DNA of 64,000 bases from Planctomycetota bacterium (GCA_024276075.1 JAJRXX010000052.1:32100-96099); one strand, 5' to 3'; shown: positions 28,606-37,719, counted from the first letter of the stretch. Notes: generated by a model not told the origin, from the letters alone. Translations and numbers: made by a program.

Positions 28606-29478
28606 ATGATGACAGTCGATGGCACACTTAACTTTTTTGCAATTTATAGCTCATTATTTATCGCTGGGCTCGCTGCCAGCCTTCATTGTATCGGGATGTG
28701 TGGCCCGATTTTGCTGGGCTTTGCTCAGGTGTTTGAGCGCACCACGTTGACCATCAATGGGCAGTCAATCGCCGGTGATCGTAGTGCCCAACAAACCCGT
28801 TCATTGATCGGAGACTTCGCCTGTTACCACGCCGGTCGCATCTGGACCTACGCATTGCTGGGGTTCGGTGCCGGGCTGCTAGGGCAAGGCATCCGTGACA
28901 GCAGCGCCTACCTCGGATTGCAATTCCCGCTAGCGATCGCCATCAGCGCAACGGTCATCGTGAGCGGGGTATTGCTGCTGGGTGTCTTGCCCATCGGAAC
29001 AATCAACGTATGGCTGGCCGGTTGCGGCGCCGGGAAGCTGACCGAAAATAAATGGTTAACCAAGCTGACCCACAATCGTGGGTCGATCGCCCGATTGCTA
29101 CTGGGCGTGGTCATGGGGCTTTTGCCTTGTGGGATGGTCTACACGGTACTACTTGTTGTTGTAGCCATGCCCACACCGTTGCACAGCGCCGTGGGCATGA
29201 TCATTTTTGGACTCGGTACGCTTCCCTCGTTGACCGGTGTATTGCTGGCCTATCGCGTGGTTCCCCTCCGATTCCGTGCTCACGGTTCGCGGTTGGTTGC
29301 TGTTATTATCATTATGGCGGGGGCTTGGATGATGGCCCGAACGCTGATCGTGTCGTCACCCTCGAACCATGACAGTGCGTACCACACTTGTCACAGCCAT
29401 GTTCTGGGTAGGTTCGACACACAACCGTATGGTTCAATTATTCGGTCGAGCGGCGAATCCGATGTATTTCGAGATTAG
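28606..29478 (+). CDS. SafE/TauE-like (UreH-type) membrane protein, cbb3 copper assembly context
   Basis: 290 residues, six to seven hydrophobic helices. GLAASLHCIGMCGPILLGF (about 17-35) is the HCxGMCGP motif of the membrane protein usually encoded beside CcoI, thought to act in copper handling for oxidase assembly. The second repeat unit shows LLPCGMVYTVLL. Starts 8 bp after the ATPase gene. About the last 18 residues (QPYGSIIRSSGESDVFRD) are read from repeat D1 and the TAG stop from repeat A3, so the original C-terminus has apparently been replaced. Confidence 0.85.
   Translation: MMTVDGTLNFFAIYSSLFIAGLAASLHCIGMCGPILLGFAQVFERTTLTINGQSIAGDRSAQQTRSLIGDFACYHAGRIWTYALLGFGAGLLGQGIRDSSAYLGLQFPLAIAISATVIVSGVLLLGVLPIGTINVWLAGCGAGKLTENKWLTKLTHNRGSIARLLLGVVMGLLPCGMVYTVLLVVVAMPTPLHSAVGMIIFGLGTLPSLTGVLLAYRVVPLRFRAHGSRLVAVIIIMAGAWMMARTLIVSSPSNHDSAYHTCHSHVLGRFDTQPYGSIIRSSGESDVFRD
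29425..29470 (+). repeat. Repeat D1 (inside the 3' end of the SafE-like gene)
   Basis: Shares ATTCGGTCGA, GCGAATCC and TGTATTTC with D2 (37563-37609). It supplies coding sequence for the C-terminus of the SafE-like protein. Confidence 0.65.
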
Positions 29479-29580
29479 AGCACCTTGCATAAATAATCGC
29501 CATGTCAGTTCTGGAGTAGGGCAGGTCATTGACCTGCCTTCTTCTTGGGGAGATGGAGAATAATTACGCAAGTTGCTCTA
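29476..29580. repeat. MITE-like repeat A3
   Basis: Termini TAGAGCACCTTGCATAAATA and, reversed, TAGAGCAACTTGCGTAATTA; core palindrome GGCAGGTCATTGACCTGCC. It begins with the TAG stop of the preceding gene and is followed without a gap by B3. Nearly identical in its core to A4 at 52138-52242. Confidence 0.85.
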
Positions 29581-29683
29581 ATACGCATTGCGTATAGTTC
29601 TAGCGCGTTGTAAAGGATGTAAGTTATTGTCTGTTTTGTCTTCGCGTTCGCAGATGCCGCGCAAGTATTATCTGGATTGGTAT
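29581..29683 (+). repeat. 103-bp repeat B3
   Basis: Full-length family B copy starting with the palindrome ATACGCATTGCGTAT and ending GGATTGGTAT. It abuts A3 on the left and repeat C1 on the right. Confidence 0.85.
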
Positions 29684-29690
29684 GACGGAT

Positions 29691-29830
29691 ACCTCGATGG
29701 GAAATACCCCCCTAGGGCCTAGGCTGACTTTGATATGGCCCTAAATGTTGGCCGGTGTGTCAGGTACCAAGCGGTGTCAATTTACGTAATTTATTGACGT
29801 GTGATTTGATAAATTGTGCCATTCCCAAAA
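29691..29830 (+). repeat. Repeat C1
   Basis: About 140 bp shared with C2 (48894-49030), including ACCTCGATGGG, TACCCCC, CTAGGCTG, TATGGCC and GTGTGTCAGGT. The rest of the 29479-29937 gap is the A3/B3 pair plus about 100 bp in which I see no gene. Confidence 0.7.
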
Positions 29831-29937
29831 CCCTGACACGGTCCGACAGGTGGGCTTGATCCTTCGCAGAGACGCGACGATTTGCTGTTCAGTCGAAGGG
29901 GTGTGGTTCATGGCCTTGCCTCAGGACGATCATCGTT

Positions 29938-31494
29938 TCAGGTTGTGCGGGTGAGGTTCTCAATCAGACGAATCAGCAGACTCAGTGAGACAGCCATAAT
30001 TGCGGCAGGCACAGCGCCCAGGAGTGTGAGGCGGGGATCGTTCCGCGCTAAGCCCCGCGCGATGAAATCGCCCAGTCCACCCGCACCAATATAGGTGCAT
30101 AGTGTGGCGATCCCCACGGTCAAGACCGTCGCCGCCCGGATACCCGCGATCATCACCGGCGCGGCTAGCGGTAGCTCCACCATCCATAGCCGCTGGCGGG
30201 GCGACATGCCCACGCCGTCCGCGGCTTGAATGACCCCAGGCGGTACCTCACGCAAACCGATGAACGTATTCAGGACAATCGGCAACAAGGCATAGAGGAC
30301 CAATGCCGTCACTGCAGGAACCATTCCCAACAGGCCGTAGACCGAAAACAAAAACGCGAGCATGGCTAGGCTCGGGATTGTCTGAACCACTTCGACGCCA
30401 GCGAGCACCGGCCCGCGCGTGGGGGCATTGCGGTGAACGATCACACCGATCGGGACGCCCAAGGCGATTGCGATCAGCACACCCAGGACGGTAAGGGTCA
30501 GGTGCTCGAGTGTCTTGCGGCCGATCTCGGTCTTTCGCTTAACGGCTAGTGCCCATAATGAGGCGGGTTTTGTAGACAGCCTGTCGCCGCTGGCAACCGG
30601 TGAACCCTCGGTCGCCTGCTCTTCACGCTGATTTAACCACCAACGGACGACATCCGCTGGCTCCTGCTTGAGTACATCTACCGCATGATTCATCTGTCGC
30701 ATATCGCCATCGGAGATGGTCCCAGCCAGGATGCCCAGCGCATCGCGGATTTCCGGGTGATTCCGTAGCAGTTCACCGCGTGCGACCGGGGCTGCGTCAT
30801 AAGGCGGGAAAAAATGCCTGTCGTCATCAAGAACGCGCAGGTTGTATTCGGCGATGCGGCCGTCCGTGGCGAAGGCGCAGATCACGTCTACCTGCTCTTG
30901 GGCAACTGCCTGATACATCAAACCCGGGTCCAGATCGACGGTCGTCCCCAGCTTGAGCCCGTACGTCTTGCACAGGCCGGGATAACCGTCGGGTCGTTCC
31001 ATAAACTCCGAGGTGAAGCCGCCGCCCAGTTGTCCGGCCCGGTAGCCCAGGTCACTGATGGTTGCCAGGTTGTATTCATCAGCCATTGCGCTGCGTACGG
31101 TAATCGCATATGAATTGTTGAAGCCGATCGGCGGTAACCATTCCAGGTCATAGCGATTCCGGTAGGCCTTGGTGATGGTTCGGAACGCATCGTCTGGGTT
31201 ATTGATCACCTCGTGCTTGAGGATGTTGAGCAATGCCGTGCCGGTGTATTCGACGTAAAGATCGAGCTGGCCACCAACGAGTGCCGTGTGACAGATGTCG
31301 GTGCCCCCCAAGCCAAAGCGCCGCTCTACCTTTAGATCGGTATGCTGCTCGATTAGCTGCGCGACGAGTTCACCCAGTATTTCCTGCTCGGTAAAGTTCT
31401 TGGAACCGACTCGCACGGTTTTCGGCTGCGCGACACATACCGGCGTGGTGAACCCAAGCAACAGTATGAATAGCCAACAGCGCGTCATACACAT
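29938..31494 (-). CDS. Glycine betaine/choline ABC transporter, fused substrate-binding and permease protein
   Basis: Osmoprotectant importer of the OpuC/OsmX-OsmW type with both parts in one chain of about 518 residues. N-terminal signal (WLFILLLGFTTPVCVA), binding domain (VRVGSKNFTEQEILGELVAQ, DLYVEYTGTALLNIL), then a permease domain of about 170 residues with the EAA-like loop AADGVGMSPRQRLWMVELPLA. The frame extends to 31593 through repeat B4. I place the start at ATG 31494 (or 31488), just before the signal peptide; this ATG lies in the terminal palindrome of the repeat. Paired with the upstream ATPase. Confidence 0.87.
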   Translation of the reverse strand: MCMTRCWLFILLLGFTTPVCVAQPKTVRVGSKNFTEQEILGELVAQLIEQHTDLKVERRFGLGGTDICHTALVGGQLDLYVEYTGTALLNILKHEVINNPDDAFRTITKAYRNRYDLEWLPPIGFNNSYAITVRSAMADEYNLATISDLGYRAGQLGGGFTSEFMERPDGYPGLCKTYGLKLGTTVDLDPGLMYQAVAQEQVDVICAFATDGRIAEYNLRVLDDDRHFFPPYDAAPVARGELLRNHPEIRDALGILAGTISDGDMRQMNHAVDVLKQEPADVVRWWLNQREEQATEGSPVASGDRLSTKPASLWALAVKRKTEIGRKTLEHLTLTVLGVLIAIALGVPIGVIVHRNAPTRGPVLAGVEVVQTIPSLAMLAFLFSVYGLLGMVPAVTALVLYALLPIVLNTFIGLREVPPGVIQAADGVGMSPRQRLWMVELPLAAPVMIAGIRAATVLTVGIATLCTYIGAGGLGDFIARGLARNDPRLTLLGAVPAAIMAVSLSLLIRLIENLTRTT

Positions 31495-31590
31495 TGCGTA
31501 TTTTTTTTGTGCATCGGAGGTGGCGTAAGTGATTGTCTGTCCTACCCCCGCGTTCGTAGATGCTACGCTAATATTTATGTGAATTGGTAT
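31487..31590 (+). repeat. 104-bp repeat B4 between the two osmoprotectant genes
   Basis: Family B copy beginning ATACACATTGCGTA and ending AATTGGTAT. It exactly fills the spacer: the last base of the upstream gene's TGA stop is its edge, and the start codon of the downstream gene is in its other terminus. Confidence 0.8.
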
Positions 31591-32354
31591 CACGCCGATA
31601 CTCCGGGTTGCAGCAGGGCTGCTTGCCTGGTGGCATGGTTGAACAATTCTTTGACGAACGGCGTTGCGGGATGATTAAGTAGCTCGTCCTTGGTTCCAAC
31701 CTGCTCTAGTTTTCCTTGGTTCATCACGGCAATCCGATCTCCCAGACGGATCGCTTCGAACAAGTCATGCGTGACGAAGACGATCGTCTTGCCCAGCGTC
31801 TGCTTGATGCGTATCAACTCTCCCTGCAGTTGATCGCGCGTGACCGCGTCCAAAGCACCAAAAGGCTCATCCATCAGCAGGTATTTTGGGTCGGATGCCA
31901 GCGCTCGGGCGATTCCCACCCGTTGTTGCTGTCCACCCGAAAGCTCACGCGGACGCCGATTGGCATACTGGGATGGGTTCAGGCCGACTAGTTGTAGTAA
32001 CTGTTGGGCACGAGTCGATCGTCTAGCTCGATTCCACCCCAGCAACCGGGGCACGACCGCTGCGTTGTCGAGCACCGACATGTGCGGAAACAGACCGATG
32101 TCCTGAAATACATAGCCAATCGACCGGCGTAGTTCGAGTAAGTCCTGCTGATAAATGTCCCGTCCATCCACCAAAATCCGCCCCGAGGTCAACGGCACGA
32201 GTCGATTAATCAGCTTCAGCGTGGTCGTCTTGCCGCAGCCAGAAGCCCCAAGCAAGACGAGCGTCTCATTTTTGGCCACCTCTAGCGAGAGGTTCGTCAC
32301 GGCATAGCTGCGATTTCCATCGAAGTTTTTAGAAACGTCTCGGATCGAGATCAA
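31590..32354 (-). CDS. Glycine betaine/choline ABC transporter ATP-binding protein
   Basis: OpuCA/ProV-type ATPase of 254 residues: Walker A LLGASGCGKTTTLKLINRL, Q-loop VFQDIGLFPHM, signature LSGGQQQRVGIARAL, Walker B YLLMDEPFGALD and FVTHDLFEAIRLGDRI. It lacks the C-terminal CBS pair found in many OpuA/OpuC ATPases. TTG start supported by GAGGTG five bases upstream. First gene of a two-gene operon on the minus strand. Confidence 0.92.
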   Translation of the reverse strand: MISIRDVSKNFDGNRSYAVTNLSLEVAKNETLVLLGASGCGKTTTLKLINRLVPLTSGRILVDGRDIYQQDLLELRRSIGYVFQDIGLFPHMSVLDNAAVVPRLLGWNRARRSTRAQQLLQLVGLNPSQYANRRPRELSGGQQQRVGIARALASDPKYLLMDEPFGALDAVTRDQLQGELIRIKQTLGKTIVFVTHDLFEAIRLGDRIAVMNQGKLEQVGTKDELLNHPATPFVKELFNHATRQAALLQPGVSA

Positions 32355-32398
32355 AAGGGCACCTCGGTTGCCTGTCGTTGTGCTCGTGGGTCATTCTT

Positions 32399-32503
32399 AT
32401 ACGCATTGCGTATATTTCTAGCGCGTTGCAAGGTGATGTAAGTTATTGTCTGTTCTGTTCCCGCGTTCGCAGATGCTGCGAAAGTATTAATCTTGATTGG
32501 TAT
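32399..32503 (+). repeat. 105-bp repeat B5
   Basis: Family B copy starting ATACGCATTGCGTATA and ending CTTGATTGGTAT, located 44 bp upstream of the osmoprotectant ATPase start codon, in its promoter region. Confidence 0.85.
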
Positions 32504-32594
32504 TAGATGTGTGGTTCTGTGCTTGACAGGCGATGAACTGTTCAACAAGTGTTATGTTAATGAACTTGTACGACGCACATGTATCCAACGTATA

Positions 32595-34493
32595 CTAGCG
32601 TATCCAAGGTGGAATCGGACAATCCAACGAATCTGCAATTGCTCTGAACAACTCAAACTCACTGACTGTGACCTTGCTGTCCGCACCCACGCATTTCAAA
32701 CACGCTGAGATGATTTGTTTCTTCACCTGGGGTGAAGCGGATTTCAATTGTTGAATCGCTTGGTCGACTCTTTTGAGATCGATGAAGCCAGTCTTCGGCC
32801 GAATCCGCTTGATCTGCTCTGTCCCTAAGGATTGAGCACCCTGATTGAACGCCGCTTCAATGGCTGCGTCTTGGTCGTGTCCCCCATGCGCCAAAGCAGA
32901 TAGCAAGACAGAGCAGGGTTCGATGACTTCGCCTAGCTTGATGTAGCGCACCTTCGTCTGATTAACTTTTTCACCCGGTTTAGGCAGATGGTGCTTGAGC
33001 ATGCGGTATAGGGCGTATTCAAAAAGACTGACATGGTCATCTGCTTCGATTAAGGCTTTGAGATTAGCCATGAAGATGTCGTGTTGTTTGTCAGAGAGCT
33101 GTTTGAGTGCAGGGATTGCTAGCTCGACGACTGGGAGACGCGATTTATCTTCCAGTTGGTTCACCATTTTACTTGCAACTTGGGTGAGTTGGACAACCTG
33201 TTTGTCGGCATGTGCTGCGAGACGATTAAGTTGGTTCTCTCTGATTTTCTGGGACGGATCCAATAATAGCGCATAGATCACCGCGCGTGCGCCGAAAGGA
33301 TTGTGGACAGCTTTTTTGATCGGATGGGGCAAGCTTTCCAGTAGGGCCGCAGCGTAGAGGATGTGTTCTACACCCGGGGTGCCGATTTGGTGGAGCACAT
33401 GTGTGGGATCGAATCGGCTGCTTTGTGCCTTGGTTTTTGGGGGTTTCTGTTGTGCTTGGCGTTTGGGCTTGTTCTTTACTTGAAAATTCCCATCGAAGGC
33501 CGGATCGATTCGCTTGATGCGCTGAGCCAGCGGGGGATGGGTGGCCATGGCGTTGAATAGGGCAGCCCCAATGCCATTACTAAAAAAAAGATGGCTGGTC
33601 TCTTGGGCGTGTGGGTTTTGGATCTTGGAGCCTTCGGCACTTGCACCAATGCGTTTGAGTGCACAGGCGATGCCGTTAGGGTTGCGTGTAAACTGGACAG
33701 CAGAAGCGTCAGCCAAAAACTCACGTTGGCGCGAGACGGCGCTTTTGATCAGCTTACCGAAAAATAGTCCCACGAACCCGATAGCCACCAAGGCCAAACC
33801 GATCAGGGGAATGGCCGCGTTGTTGCCTTCTCTCTGATTACGCGAATGTCTTCTAGAGCCGTAGAGACTTCCTCGCAATATGATATAGCCCATCATCCCA
33901 ATCAAAAGGATCCCATGGAGAATCCCCATGAGCCGGATGTTCAGGCGCATGTCGCCGTTGAGGATGTGGCTGAACTCATGGGCGATGACGCCTTGAAGCT
34001 CGTCGCGTGTCATCTGTGTGATGCAGCCTTGCGTGACACCAATGACCGCATCGGCTGGGGTAAACCCCGCGGCGAAGGCATTAATCGCGCTTTCTTGGGG
34101 CATCACGTAGACCGGGGGGACTGCGGTGCCTGAGGCGATGGCCATTTCTTCGACCACGTGAAGGACTTTGCGTTCATCTTGGTCTGTTGTATCTGGATCA
34201 ATCAGCACACCGCCCAAGGCCTGCGCGACAACGTAACCGCCCGATTTGAGTGTGGCGATCTTATAGAGTGTGCCCAAGATCACCAATGCCAGTGTGGAGC
34301 CAGCTACGAGAAGAAATAGTTGAGGATTCCAAATCGACACCGTGGCGTCTGGATTGGAGCGTCCGAGGTAGAGCAATATGCTCGCTACCGCGCCGTAGAC
34401 CCCTAAGATAATCAGGACCACCGCCAGGACGAAGTAAACCACGAGCGTGGTGGTTTTGCGTCGAGCACAATCTTGTTGTTCGAAGAAATCCAT
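32595..34493 (-). CDS. M48 (HtpX-like) membrane metalloprotease with TerB-like C-terminal region
   Basis: 632 residues. Two N-terminal helices (TTTLVVYFVLAVVLIILGVY and LFLLVAGSTLALVILGTLY), then the zinc protease core with HEFSHILNGD (HExxH, about 166-175) and two more helices. The region from about residue 330 is long and helical and ends in ISACLKCVGADSKVTVSEFELF, reminiscent of TerB-type domains. HtpX family members degrade misfolded membrane proteins. The gene lies 5 bp downstream of lemA, a recurrent pairing. Confidence 0.87.
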   Translation of the reverse strand: MDFFEQQDCARRKTTTLVVYFVLAVVLIILGVYGAVASILLYLGRSNPDATVSIWNPQLFLLVAGSTLALVILGTLYKIATLKSGGYVVAQALGGVLIDPDTTDQDERKVLHVVEEMAIASGTAVPPVYVMPQESAINAFAAGFTPADAVIGVTQGCITQMTRDELQGVIAHEFSHILNGDMRLNIRLMGILHGILLIGMMGYIILRGSLYGSRRHSRNQREGNNAAIPLIGLALVAIGFVGLFFGKLIKSAVSRQREFLADASAVQFTRNPNGIACALKRIGASAEGSKIQNPHAQETSHLFFSNGIGAALFNAMATHPPLAQRIKRIDPAFDGNFQVKNKPKRQAQQKPPKTKAQSSRFDPTHVLHQIGTPGVEHILYAAALLESLPHPIKKAVHNPFGARAVIYALLLDPSQKIRENQLNRLAAHADKQVVQLTQVASKMVNQLEDKSRLPVVELAIPALKQLSDKQHDIFMANLKALIEADDHVSLFEYALYRMLKHHLPKPGEKVNQTKVRYIKLGEVIEPCSVLLSALAHGGHDQDAAIEAAFNQGAQSLGTEQIKRIRPKTGFIDLKRVDQAIQQLKSASPQVKKQIISACLKCVGADSKVTVSEFELFRAIADSLDCPIPPWIR

Positions 34494-34498
34494 GGTGC

Positions 34499-35116
34499 CT
34501 AGAAGCTAACTTTGACCGCTTCGCGCTGTTGAGGCTCTTCGATTACCCACAACTGCGCTTCTTTGAAGCCAAAATTGTTGGCCACCAGGATGTCGGGGAA
34601 GGATTCGCGTTTGTTTTCGTAGGCGGTGACGGAGTCGTTGTAGCCTTGCCGTGCGAAGCCGACTTTGTTTTCGGTAGAGGTCAACTCTTCTTGGAGGGCC
34701 AACATGTTTTGGTTGGCCTTAAGGTCGGGGTAATTTTCGGAGAGGGCGAAGAGTCGTCCCAGCGAACCTTGTAATGACGCTTCGGCTCCCATCAAACTTT
34801 TCATACTCGAGGGGTCGCCCGGTTTGGCTGCGGCTTGTTGTCCCGCAGTGACCGCTTGATTGCGTGCGTGGATAACCGCTTCGAGTGTTTCACTTTCGTG
34901 CGTCATGTATCCTTTGGCGGTTTCGACAAGATTGGGAATCAAATCGTAGCGCCGCTTGAGTTGCACATCAATTTGGGAAAAAGCGTTTTCGTACCGGTTC
35001 CTTAAAGTCACCAACCCGTTGTAGATCGAGACAAGGTAAAAGATAAGAACTAAGGCAAAGCCACCTAAACCCATCAGAATCCATAGGCCAGTCGAAATGT
35101 TAGCAAGAAAAACCAT
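34499..35116 (-). CDS. lemA: LemA family protein
   Basis: One N-terminal helix followed by an extracytoplasmic helical bundle, about 205 residues. Family blocks: YNGLVTLRNRYENAFSQIDVQLKRRYDLIPNLVET and SLQGSLGRLFALSENYPDLKAN read in part as FSQIDVQLKRRYDLIPNL and LFALSENYPDLKAN. The frame can be extended to a TTG at 35197; I prefer ATG 35116 because it starts just before the membrane helix and has GGGG upstream. LemA function is poorly known; coupling with the M48 protease implies a joint envelope role. Confidence 0.85.
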   Translation of the reverse strand: MVFLANISTGLWILMGLGGFALVLIFYLVSIYNGLVTLRNRYENAFSQIDVQLKRRYDLIPNLVETAKGYMTHESETLEAVIHARNQAVTAGQQAAAKPGDPSSMKSLMGAEASLQGSLGRLFALSENYPDLKANQNMLALQEELTSTENKVGFARQGYNDSVTAYENKRESFPDILVANNFGFKEAQLWVIEEPQQREAVKVSF

Positions 35117-35302
35117 CGCAAAGCCCCAAGGTACAGTGTGAAATAGGATTATGAAAAATTGCCGGCGGGCATCCCTATGGGGAGCATTGTACTGCAACGG
35201 CCATCATTGGACCATGGGGCCCAAGTCTCGCTATTGCGTGGACTCTTTTCCGCCAAGCACGCTACCCGGCCATCAGGACCGCCCGCCTTTGCTGGGGATA
35301 TC

Positions 35303-35406
35303 ATGCCAATCAAGATCAATACTTGCGCGATATCTGCAAACGCGAAGACAAAACAGACAATAATTTACATCACTTACGACGCGCTAGAATTACACGCAAT
35401 GCGTAT
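35303..35406 (-). repeat. 104-bp repeat B6
   Basis: Reverse-oriented family B copy between lemA and recQ, from ATGCCAATCAAGATCAAT to the palindromic end ACGCAATGCGTAT. Confidence 0.8.
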
Positions 35407-35418
35407 CAGTGTTTCGTC

Positions 35419-37506
35419 TCATGTCGATTGCATCAATTGAAGGATATCTTTTCCGTGACGATCAACCAGTGTGGCCCCCACACCGTATAGTGCCAGCAGC
35501 GCGTCTTCTGAACGCGGCCGCGAGATGGCGATGGCCGTCAAGGTTCGGTTGGTCATGATGCGAAAGGCCGGAACCTGACGACGGCGCGCTTCGGTCAGAC
35601 GCCAATTGACCAACGCACGCGCCACGGGTGTGTCCAGTAGTTGCTTACACGATGGCGCCGACACGGCGACGGGTTTGGATCGTCCGCCGCGCGACCGTTT
35701 GGGCGAACGCTTTTTTTGAGATGTTGGGATGATCACCACCGGCACGTTTTTGATCGTATCATCCGAAGCGTCTCTCCCGTCGGGTGTGAGAAAAATTCGT
35801 TTGTAGGCAATGTGGCGACCCTCTTTTTCGAATGACGCGTCTTGTTCCTGAACCAGACGCGCTCGGCATAAAGAGCCCAGCAAAACCTCGAAATCCTTAC
35901 GCGCCAGGTCGTCACCGAACAATTGGGTATACAATCGTCCAGCGCTCGGTCCGTCGTGGCGACGCAACTCGAACAGAATTCGGCTCAGGTGTCGAGTTTG
36001 CGTTACGCTTGGAAGGGAAGTCTGCGTGACCACACATGAATCACTATCACAGGTGTCGCACAAGCCACAGGGTGTACCAGGGTCTTCCTGATCACCGAAA
36101 TGACGCACCAGGTAGAGCATGTGGCAGCCTCGGTCCTGTGTGTAGCGACTGATTTGTTCGATCTGTGATCGTCGGTGGGCGAGTTGTGCCAGGTAAGGTT
36201 TTTCCCAGGCGTCCGGTCCGCGTGAGGCGTTTTCCTGTGGGTCGATGCGGGCTGCGCCATGGATCCAGAGTTTTTCCAGGATCGTGTCCAGGACGTCTGG
36301 TTCAAGTTGAAGCTTTTGCCCAAGCGATGCCTTTGTTTGCGGTTGTTCCTCTAGGGCGTGGTAGGTCCGGCGGATCACGGCCACGTCGGGGTAATCTCGT
36401 GTCACGAAAAACTCGTGCGTGCGTCGGTCAGCCCAACTATGCAGCAAAATAGCACGCGACGGTTGGCCGTCACGCCCGGCGCGACCAATCTCTTGATAAT
36501 AGGCTTCGACGCTGCCGGGCAGTGCCATATGGATGACGGTTCGCACGTTGGCTTTGTCGATTCCCATGCCGAAGGCGATCGTTGCTACGACGACGTCGAG
36601 TTGGCCAGAGAGGAATCGTCCCTGGACATCGTCACGCTTCTGGGACCGGATGCCTGCGTGGTACACGTCTGTGGCAAAGCGTGTTGAGAATAATTCGGCT
36701 AGCTCTTGGGCTTTTTTACGGGTCGGGGCATAGACGATCGCCGGTCGGTTCGCAGTGTCCGCCAGGAGTTTTAGGGCAGTCTCGGGTCGCGCAGACGGCG
36801 GCATTTCCACCAGCTCGATGGCGATGTTGTCGCGACGAAAACCGTGGATAAAGCGCTTGGCGTCGGCGAGTTCTAACTGCGTGGCAATGTCGTCCTGAAC
36901 GGTGGGTGTGGCTGTGGCGGTTAGCGCTACAATCGGAACGGGACGCAGGTACACCAAGTGTTCGCGGAGCATTCGGTAGTCCGGACGGAAATCGTGCCCC
37001 CACTGCGAAATGCAGTGGGCCTCGTCAACAGCGATCAGAACCGGACGTCGTTTGGCGAGCATCGAACTGAAACCTGGGACACTGAATCGCTCGGGTGCAA
37101 CGAAAAGATAATCGAGTTGTCCGTCGAGGTACGCCACACAGGTTGCGCGCGATGCCAACCGGTTACGTCCTGAATGGATCCGATCGGCGGCCAGACCAAG
37201 ATTGCACAGTTTGGATACTTGGTCTTCCATCAGCGCGATCAAAGGACTGATGACCAGAGTGGTGCCCGCGCGGGCTAGTCCGGGAAGCTGATAGCACAAG
37301 GACTTGCCCGCACCGGTGGGCATGACCAGCAGCACATCCTGGCCACTCGTCACGGCTTGGCAGACCGCTTCCTGGTAGGGTCGAAACGTTTCAAAACCGA
37401 AATGTTGAAGCAACAACGGGCGCAGGTTTTCCGGTGGCGTTACTTGCTGTGGTGGCCTTGGACTAGGCCGTCGAGTATCTGTGGAGTCTGGAGTTACGGT
37501 GGTCAT
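35419..37506 (-). CDS. recQ: ATP-dependent DNA helicase RecQ
   Basis: 3'-5' DNA helicase in recombination and repair, 695 residues. SF2 motifs: MPTGAGKSLCYQLPG (motif I, about 60), VDEAHCISQWGHDFRPDY (motif II with aromatic loop), ALTATATPTVQDDI (III), QEIGRAGRDGQPS (VI). The RecQ zinc site follows as GCHMLYLVRHF and CGLCDTCDSD. The C-terminus (PVARALVNWRLTEARRRQVPA) is an HRDC domain. ATG start at 37506. Architecture is canonical; no abnormality seen. Confidence 0.95.
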   Translation of the reverse strand: MTTVTPDSTDTRRPSPRPPQQVTPPENLRPLLLQHFGFETFRPYQEAVCQAVTSGQDVLLVMPTGAGKSLCYQLPGLARAGTTLVISPLIALMEDQVSKLCNLGLAADRIHSGRNRLASRATCVAYLDGQLDYLFVAPERFSVPGFSSMLAKRRPVLIAVDEAHCISQWGHDFRPDYRMLREHLVYLRPVPIVALTATATPTVQDDIATQLELADAKRFIHGFRRDNIAIELVEMPPSARPETALKLLADTANRPAIVYAPTRKKAQELAELFSTRFATDVYHAGIRSQKRDDVQGRFLSGQLDVVVATIAFGMGIDKANVRTVIHMALPGSVEAYYQEIGRAGRDGQPSRAILLHSWADRRTHEFFVTRDYPDVAVIRRTYHALEEQPQTKASLGQKLQLEPDVLDTILEKLWIHGAARIDPQENASRGPDAWEKPYLAQLAHRRSQIEQISRYTQDRGCHMLYLVRHFGDQEDPGTPCGLCDTCDSDSCVVTQTSLPSVTQTRHLSRILFELRRHDGPSAGRLYTQLFGDDLARKDFEVLLGSLCRARLVQEQDASFEKEGRHIAYKRIFLTPDGRDASDDTIKNVPVVIIPTSQKKRSPKRSRGGRSKPVAVSAPSCKQLLDTPVARALVNWRLTEARRRQVPAFRIMTNRTLTAIAISRPRSEDALLALYGVGATLVDRHGKDILQLMQST

Positions 37507-37529
37507 GGGTGCGTCTGACTTGCCTGCCC

Positions 37530-37563
37530 CCCTCGATGAAAATACCCCCCCTAGAGCCTAGGC
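37530..37563 (+). repeat. Partial repeat C3
   Basis: Short copy of the left end of repeat C (CCTCGATGAAAATACCCCCC, then CTAG) just upstream of recQ. Confidence 0.5.
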
Positions 37564-37609
37564 CGTATTATCCAACAATTCGGTCGAACCGCGAATCCAG
37601 TGTATTTCA
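37563..37609 (+). repeat. Repeat D2
   Basis: Second copy of D: ATTCGGTCGAACCGCGAATCC followed in part by TGTATTTC. It sits between C3 and B7. Confidence 0.6.
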
Positions 37610-37615
37610 GGATTT

Positions 37616-37719
37616 ATACGCATTGCGTATAGTTCTAGCACGTTGTAAAGGATGTAAGTGATTGTCTGTTTTGCCTTCGCGTTCGCAGATGACGCGTAAG
37701 TATTAATCTTGATTGGTAT
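37616..37719 (+). repeat. 104-bp repeat B7
   Basis: Family B copy from ATACGCATTGCGTATA to CTTGATTGGTAT. Its right edge provides the last codons and the stop of the truncated IS630-type fragment next to it. Confidence 0.85.
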
